From the NCBI GenBank assembly GCA_900660155.1, contig CABFPE010000126.1:128371-192370 (forward strand): a stretch of DNA of 64,000 bases, given 5' to 3'. The stretch comes from Hofstenia miamia. Taxonomy: Eukaryota; Xenacoelomorpha; Acoela; Hofsteniidae. The notes below the pieces were generated by a model. It did not search any database. It was not told the origin of the DNA and was given only the letters and a program-made list of their open reading frames with translations. A program made the position numbers and the translations under genes. Of this stretch, positions 57,988-64,000 are shown piece by piece. Numbering within the stretch: position 1 is the first letter of the stretch; every line of letters begins with the position of its first letter.

Positions 57988-59439
57988 CCTAGGGTTCAAC
58001 TATCGAGTTGTTTCATACATGTATAGATGAAAGTCAGACTAAGCAAGGAATCGAAAAACTCCTAACATTAACATAAGTGGGTTTCCTGACTGGCACAAGG
58101 ACCCTTTGAATTGATCCCCTGATGGAATCCAGCCACTACTCGACACAACTTGCTTAGCTGAACATTTTATTAAATATCAAACCAGATAAATGAAGAATGA
58201 AAAATAAAATAAACTCTGAAGAATTTATTGTTCATCAAATTTCTCTTAAATTCTAAGCTATTTATTTAAAAATTGTAAAGTACCTGCTGATTTTGAATTT
58301 CAAATAAATCTTCTGCCAATATGGCTGTTCTTATGTAAGCGTAATTTTGCTTGTTACAATTTGTCAAATAGTACTTAATTGGCTATGGTGTTTCTCTCAA
58401 AATGCACAATATTGTAACTTGGTTGCATCTTACAAAATGAATAAGATAATTAACTAAATTTTACAATCATATTTCTGATTATATTTAATCTTTCAACTTT
58501 AATCTTTCTTTCACAGCTTATTCCTTTTTGGCTGATGCTACAATTTACTATATATTCCAGCAAATTTTAAATGCAAAGTTACAATAAAATATGTTGTTAT
58601 TGTTTAGATACATTCAAAGTTCAATGGGATTTTTACATTATACACTTGTATTTATTCAAAAAGGATAACTTGATAAGCAATATTGAATTTCACATGTGAT
58701 TGCTTACCCTTTTCATATAACCATGCAATGTACATGAGTAAACATTTTGTAAAAAAAGTGTATTTACAATCATATTTTGTAAATACAATTATGGTAATTA
58801 TCACATGCTTTCACAAATTGAAATTTGAGAAATTCCCAGATTAAATCAGTTGACCAGTGACAAATTTCAAAGTCACCAGTTTTGACAGGTGAATTAAAAG
58901 TGACAGATATGGTCTGTGATCAGTCATTTCCAGTGGTCAGTACCAACTAGCTTCAACTCTGTTAAGGCTTCCCTTGATTTATGGAAAACATTTAAAAATG
59001 AAGCTTGTAGTGACTAGAAAAATTCTAGTTAAAAGTGTGAGATTAGCCTACATTTGAGTTTTTCTCTTTTTTTAAAGAAACATTCAAGTTCATTTGAATT
59101 TTTCCTAATTTCAAATTTTTTTACCTAATTTCAAATTTTTTTTCTTAATGTAATTCTGAATTTTGAAAATTAAAATATAATTATTTGTATTTGATAAAGA
59201 AGTTAAAAATTAAAATATTTCAATTTTACAGTTTGTTTGTGTGGATTTTTATCAAGCTCAAGCTTGAGTTTTGCTTATTTTCTTTCTGAGCTCAAGGTTT
59301 TAACATCCTGAGTACTTAAAAACCCTTTTTTGTTTGTTAAAATTTGTGTTTTTTTTGCTATTAATCATATTTACAATTATTAATGAAATGAAATTATATT
59401 TGTTTAAGGATGATGTCACACTATGTCCTCATGCAATAA
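57988..59439. other. AT-rich spacer with a second MITE-like copy
   Basis: Nothing coding is recognised at 57988-59040. At about 59050-59330 lies a sequence related to the candidate MITE at 34355-34688, sharing TTGATAAAGAAGTTAAAA-like and AGTACTTAAAAACCCT pieces. Confidence 0.45.
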
Positions 59440-60852
59440 TGTAGAGTCACTCATGACCCCTTTTTGATTTTTATCATTTGTCATTTGTATTAGTGCTAAA
59501 TACTGCTTTAAATTAGTTTGTTATGTCACTATGCCATCTTGATTTTTTGCTATCAGTTTTCTAGTGCAGTTATTTGAATTTATTATTAATTATCTGCCCC
59601 CTTGTTTTAGATAAATGTGTAATTGCTCTATAATTTTGTGAGGGAACTTGAATGCAAATTTTGTAAATCCTGAACAGGCAATAATTCTCAAATTGTTATA
59701 AATATGTGAGAGATCTGTAGTGATTGAACAATATAATTAGTCTCACTTCAATCATGTTTGCTCTTTCTGAATAATTTATTACACTAACCCTTTTAGATTC
59801 TTCAATGGCTTGTTGTGTAATAATTATTGCTTAAGTTCCAGCAACAATTTAGGAGTTACTCCACTGTGTTTAGTGTAGAGTAACTCAGGGCCACTATTTT
59901 GATATTATTCTTTTGATTACTTTGGCACTCAAAAATTAGAGTTACATCACAGTAACGTCATGATTTGTTGCTATCAATTTATATCAATTTCTTTTAAATT
60001 GATTTGTATATTTTTAGTGCAGTTTTTTGATCAATTTATTATTTGTCCCCTCAATCCAAACCTACGTGTTATTGCTCATTTAATTTTGTGAGGGAACTTA
60101 TGTGCAAGTTGTAAACATATGGCAGTTAATAATTTATGAAAATTGTAATAAATATTTGAGGAACTTTTAATGAAAGCACAATATAATTCAACTTACTCCA
60201 GTCATGTTTGGTCTTCTCTAATTTATTTATATACTAACCTCTTTTAGGTTTTGTAATGGATTTTAGTTTGATAATTTCTGCTTAAGATCCAGCAAAAATT
60301 TGGGAGGAAATGCACTTGGTCTAGGGTGACAAATAGCTCCTTAATGGTTACAGCCCAAATCATGGTCACTTTAGGTTACAGCTATTATTACATGTAGGGA
60401 ATAAGAGCTTTTAATTCAATCATTTCCTTCCATACATGCACTTAATAAAAACACAATGCAAATATACTAGGCTGTTGGCAAATGTGAATGCACAGTAATT
60501 ATGTGCCTTTTGTTTAATTATTTATTTACATGAGCTGAGATAAGAGAATTCTGAGCTAAATTGTCTATGTGAGCTAGAAATTAATACTTGAGACACACAA
60601 ATAGCACCTTGGCAAGTAAGGATGGCTTCATGGAGATAGCTTCAGTGTGATACCATGTGAATTGGTTGCTGCTGGAAATATATTCTTAGTGATAGTTGCT
60701 GTTTTTCTCTATTGAATTGGTGAACCACCAATGTACTTTCTGTTGCTAGAATGTGGGTCACTCTCTACAATGGTAGCCTCTGCAACCTTTGATATTAACT
60801 CTTGAGTTTCTCAGTACCACTGGAGTAGGTAGAGCACACCCATGATTCTACA
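59440..60852 (+). mobile_element. LTR fossil, plus strand, no internal region
   Basis: 1413 bases from TGTAGAGTCAC to GATTCTACA, the same LTR type as those of A and B but in the opposite orientation and longer. No primer-binding site follows and no purine tract precedes, so it looks like a solo LTR. No clear target duplication. The next 86 bases (60853-60938) are a further scrap of the same LTR type. Confidence 0.65.
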
Positions 60853-60938
60853 TTAGGGAAACAACATGCTCTCTTCCATTTGGCAGCCCAAATGGTGGTA
60901 CTGCATTAGGTTATGACTACAATTAAGTATAGGGAAAT

Positions 60939-63900
60939 TGTAGCATAATCCAAAGAAAATGCTGCTAATGAAGAAAGAAGAACAAATGATTAGTCAAAAC
61001 TAAGATTGAATTATGAATATTAGGAAAAACAATTTAATTTCAATTATCAGAATTATCTTTGTAAAATGCAACCAAGCAATAATATATCAAATTAGTACTT
61101 GTTGACGAATTTGACAAAACAAAGGGGGCAAATTCTCTTCCATTATTTTCAGCCATTTTGGCAGACAAATTAAATTTGAATTTTGAACAACAGGCACTTT
61201 TTCAAGTTAACTATAAATAGAGCATAAATCAGTTTGGAATTTGTTGAAGTAAATTCTTTGAAAATCTTATTCTTAGATTTTATATTGGTTTGATTATTTA
61301 TACACAATGTCAAGCTAAACAGTAAATGCAGTAGTAGTGGTTTGGAAACATATCAGGAGCAACTCGAGGGGCCTTGATTCAAACCATGAACCTGCATTTA
61401 TGTTAGGTGTACTAATAGGAGTTTTTCTCTGTTTAGCTGGCTATCAATTTGATTGTTTACATGTAATCAATAATCAACATCAGTAAGAAAGGGCTGGATA
61501 GCCTACCATAGGTTATACATATTTTATCTGATAGACTTAGGTGACCTATAATAGACTGATAAATTGACCAAGCATGTATTATGTTATTTAAATGTAAGGT
61601 AGGAAGCTGCAAGTTATTAAGTAACTTAATTATCTTAACTTAATTAAAGCCAATAGTTTTCAGTAATGGCTAAAGTAATAATTATTAAGCAGCTAGTGAC
61701 ATTGTAAGGTTGTGAAGTAAATTAAATACATGGTACAAATTGAGTTTAAGTCAGTTACAATTTGCATTGAGAACTACACTGAGTTAGGATAGGGAACACA
61801 TAAGAACTTTGTTGAGCTGAGGTTTGAAGCCACCTAGATCAGCTATGGTAACACAATTGAAGTAATGCAGAGATTGGAGTTGTCCAGAGGCCACAGATAC
61901 ACCATCCATAGAGCAGAGCTATGATGACAGGATACCTAAATAGTATTCAGTTATTTCAGTTAAAGAAAGAATGGCAGAAATAATACAATCAATAGCTAAC
62001 ATGAGTACATCCCTACCCACAGTTGAAGTGAAACAATAGTTTAAGAGAATCATTTAATCTACATCAACGCCTGGTAGCGGATGCTACGTGGCGACCATGA
62101 CAGATAAAGAACAACAGAAGAAGAACAGTCAACATCCAAACTCTGAACTTAAAGTCAACAAAGAACCAGAGCAACCAAATAGCAGAAAACATGCAAGGAA
62201 GAAGAAGAAAACATGCAAGGAAGCAGGTCTAATATACAGCCAGCAATGAGTTAACAACTACAACTACACCTAACATAGAGCAGGGGAAAGACAATGAGTC
62301 ACACTGATCTACCAGCCACTACTACTCATAATCAAAAATGCCAAACACACAAGGAAAAAAAGGTAGCACCAAGAAAAGCACAAGCAAAACGACCCCCACC
62401 TCAAGGAGAGCACATTCAGAGACAGATGCATCCCCCATAGAATTGGAAACCCTACACATGTCCCCAGAAACAGGACCCAATGAAGTTTTAAACATCCTAC
62501 GTCAAACAAATGAAATGGAAACGTTATTGAGAGCCAAGATATGACAATTAATGGAAAGAATGTCAACATTGGAACAGGAGAATGAGAATGCACTAAGCAA
62601 AATGAAGATTGAAATGGACAACCATCTGGAGAACCAAAGTGATAATTTCCAGAGAGATATCAAGGCATTAACAAATCAGCTGGCACATTCAAACAAAGCA
62701 TTTCAAGAACAGAACCAGAAATGGGAGAAGATATGCCAACAATTGGAAGATGTGAATAGGCAACTAATCCTCAACAATGATATCCAAGCCCAAGAGATCA
62801 AACAGCTCAAAGATAAACTTAGATTGACAGAGTTAGACAGAGATGAAGATCATGAAAATCAGAGAGAGATAGAGGATCTGAGATGGAAACTGAAAAAACT
62901 GTGAGAAGACGAAGGAGAGAACCTGAAAGTGACAACAACGTATGAGAGAACAATCAAACAGGGAGAGGAAAGGAGCTTATGAGCATCACCCATGAATTTC
63001 AAAAAATGCTCCAGAGAAATGGAAGAAGAGGAGGAAGAAGAGAAAAGAAAAATTATCAATGAGATAACAAGAGTAGTGACAAGTCAACTCACAGTTAGTG
63101 AACAAATGACTAGAGAAAAGAAACCAATTTATGAGAACTCAATGTTGCCAGAAAATAGTCACAATGATACAATACCATGTAAGGCGACTCTGCCTAAATT
63201 TAATGGGAAAGTGGACAGCTACAACCCAACATTTTTGGAATGGTTGCAAATGTTTGAGATTATGATGGCAGAGAGGAAGGTGAACCAAAGGGCAGCAGCT
63301 GCAAGGTTCCCACTATATTTAACAGGGTCAGCCTCCCAACATTACTTAATCCTTGATGTGGACACAAAACAAAATTACAAACTATTAATCAGAGACTTCA
63401 TAGACTATTACGAAAATGAAAGCTTCAAAAACCAATATCAAATTATACTAAGTTCTACAAAAATGCAGAAGACAGATGACATCTGAAATTATATCCAACA
63501 GATAGAATGATTATTGACACATAGTTCAAGGGGAAGCACATATTCCAAATATGACCTCTTTTCTCATATCTGCAAAGGCATGCCAGAGAACATCTGTATG
63601 CAATTTGAAATCAAGGGCAACGTAGATGACAAGTTGGAGAAAATGATCAGGAAAGCTGTAGACATACAGGCAACAATAGAGAATAATGCTCGCATCTATG
63701 AAAAAGCAATATGGAATAAGGAAAAGCCAACAGAATGGAGAAATAACTACAAAATGCAGACAGGAAACACCAAGGCGTACAAAGAGAAAAAAGCAGAAAA
63801 ATTCATCAGCATAAAAAACAAGAATGGGAAATCCAAAAAGGTAAAAGAAAGAGACATAAAGTGCTATGCTTGTGGACAAAAGGGGCACAGGAAGGATGAG

Positions 63901-64000
63901 TGCAGAAAACTAATCAACATGATCAGAGAGAAGCATATTACAGCAATGAAGACATAATCGAATCTGAATCAGAATTGGTAGAGGATCCCCAAACAGAGGA
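60939..64000 (+). mobile_element. Gypsy-like fossil C, 5' LTR and gag, runs off window
   Basis: Plus-strand element. 5' LTR 60939-62088 (starts TGTAGCATA), primer-binding-site-like TGGCGACCATGACAG (62089-62103), leader, then gag from about 62338. Gag parts: a coiled-coil-like Glu/Gln/Lys-rich N-terminal part, a capsid-like part with LPKFNGKVDSYNPTFLEWLQ (about 63190-63250), and a zinc knuckle CYACGQKGHRKDEC (63862-63903). Pol would lie beyond the window. Its LTR is of the same type as the solo LTR at 55313 and that of E. A few frame breaks within the gag seen here; it probably looks younger than A and B. Confidence 0.82.

Noticed and set aside
56932-58026. Long open frames on both strands across the N gap
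   Set aside because: They consist almost wholly of N and are artefacts.

Overview
This is an AT-rich nuclear window from an animal, probably an invertebrate. The evidence is a spliced SEC24 gene of the animal A/B type, non-LTR retrotransposons of the L1/Tx1, CR1/L2 and R2-like groups, and Ty3/Gypsy-type LTR fossils. There is no bacterial-style gene packing, no CRISPR array, and no tRNA or rRNA gene that I can recognise. I do not name a species. The mix of 39-43 bp introns with kilobase introns is a useful clue to lineage, not proof.

Layout. (1) About 1-9.2 kb is a graveyard of LINEs: an L1/Tx1-like element with an intact ORF1 and a broken ORF2 (1-5.0 kb), a CR1/jockey-type remnant (5.3-7.1 kb), a C/T-rich LINE remnant (7.1-8.84 kb) and a minus-strand RT fragment (8.9-9.2 kb). 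(2) 9.3-34 kb, minus strand, is the one host gene, SEC24 (COPII cargo-adaptor coat subunit). Twenty coding segments can be read in phase from 33945 down to the stop codon at 9955, except for one break in the zinc-finger region. Its introns hold a near full-length CR1/L2-type LINE (12.8-16.4 kb), an R2-like RT fragment (22.8-23.3 kb), a MITE sitting in a (TA)n tract (21.5-22.1 kb), several arrays with a period near 30 bp, and a second copy of the C/T-rich LINE tail (31.9-32.1 kb). (3) 35.3-64 kb is a nested pile of Ty3/Gypsy-like fossils. On the minus strand lie A (35.3-43.3 kb), B (43.3-53.5 kb) and the fragment D (53.5-55.9 kb). On the plus strand lie a solo LTR (55313-55910), E (55.9 kb into a 1000-N gap), an LTR at 59.4-60.85 kb, and C (60.9 kb to the window edge). 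All are broken.

Most worth a second look: a long conserved coding region 3' of integrase in A, B and D that I cannot assign; a tandem array of about 45-bp hairpin units in A and D whose stem mismatches would all be G-U pairs in the element's own RNA; a TTAA-flanked piggyBac-type MITE inside A; a solo LTR whose 4-bp duplication reconstructs its empty site; a 55-nt SEC24 exon between 40- and 43-bp introns; and the missing second cysteine pair of the SEC24 zinc finger.
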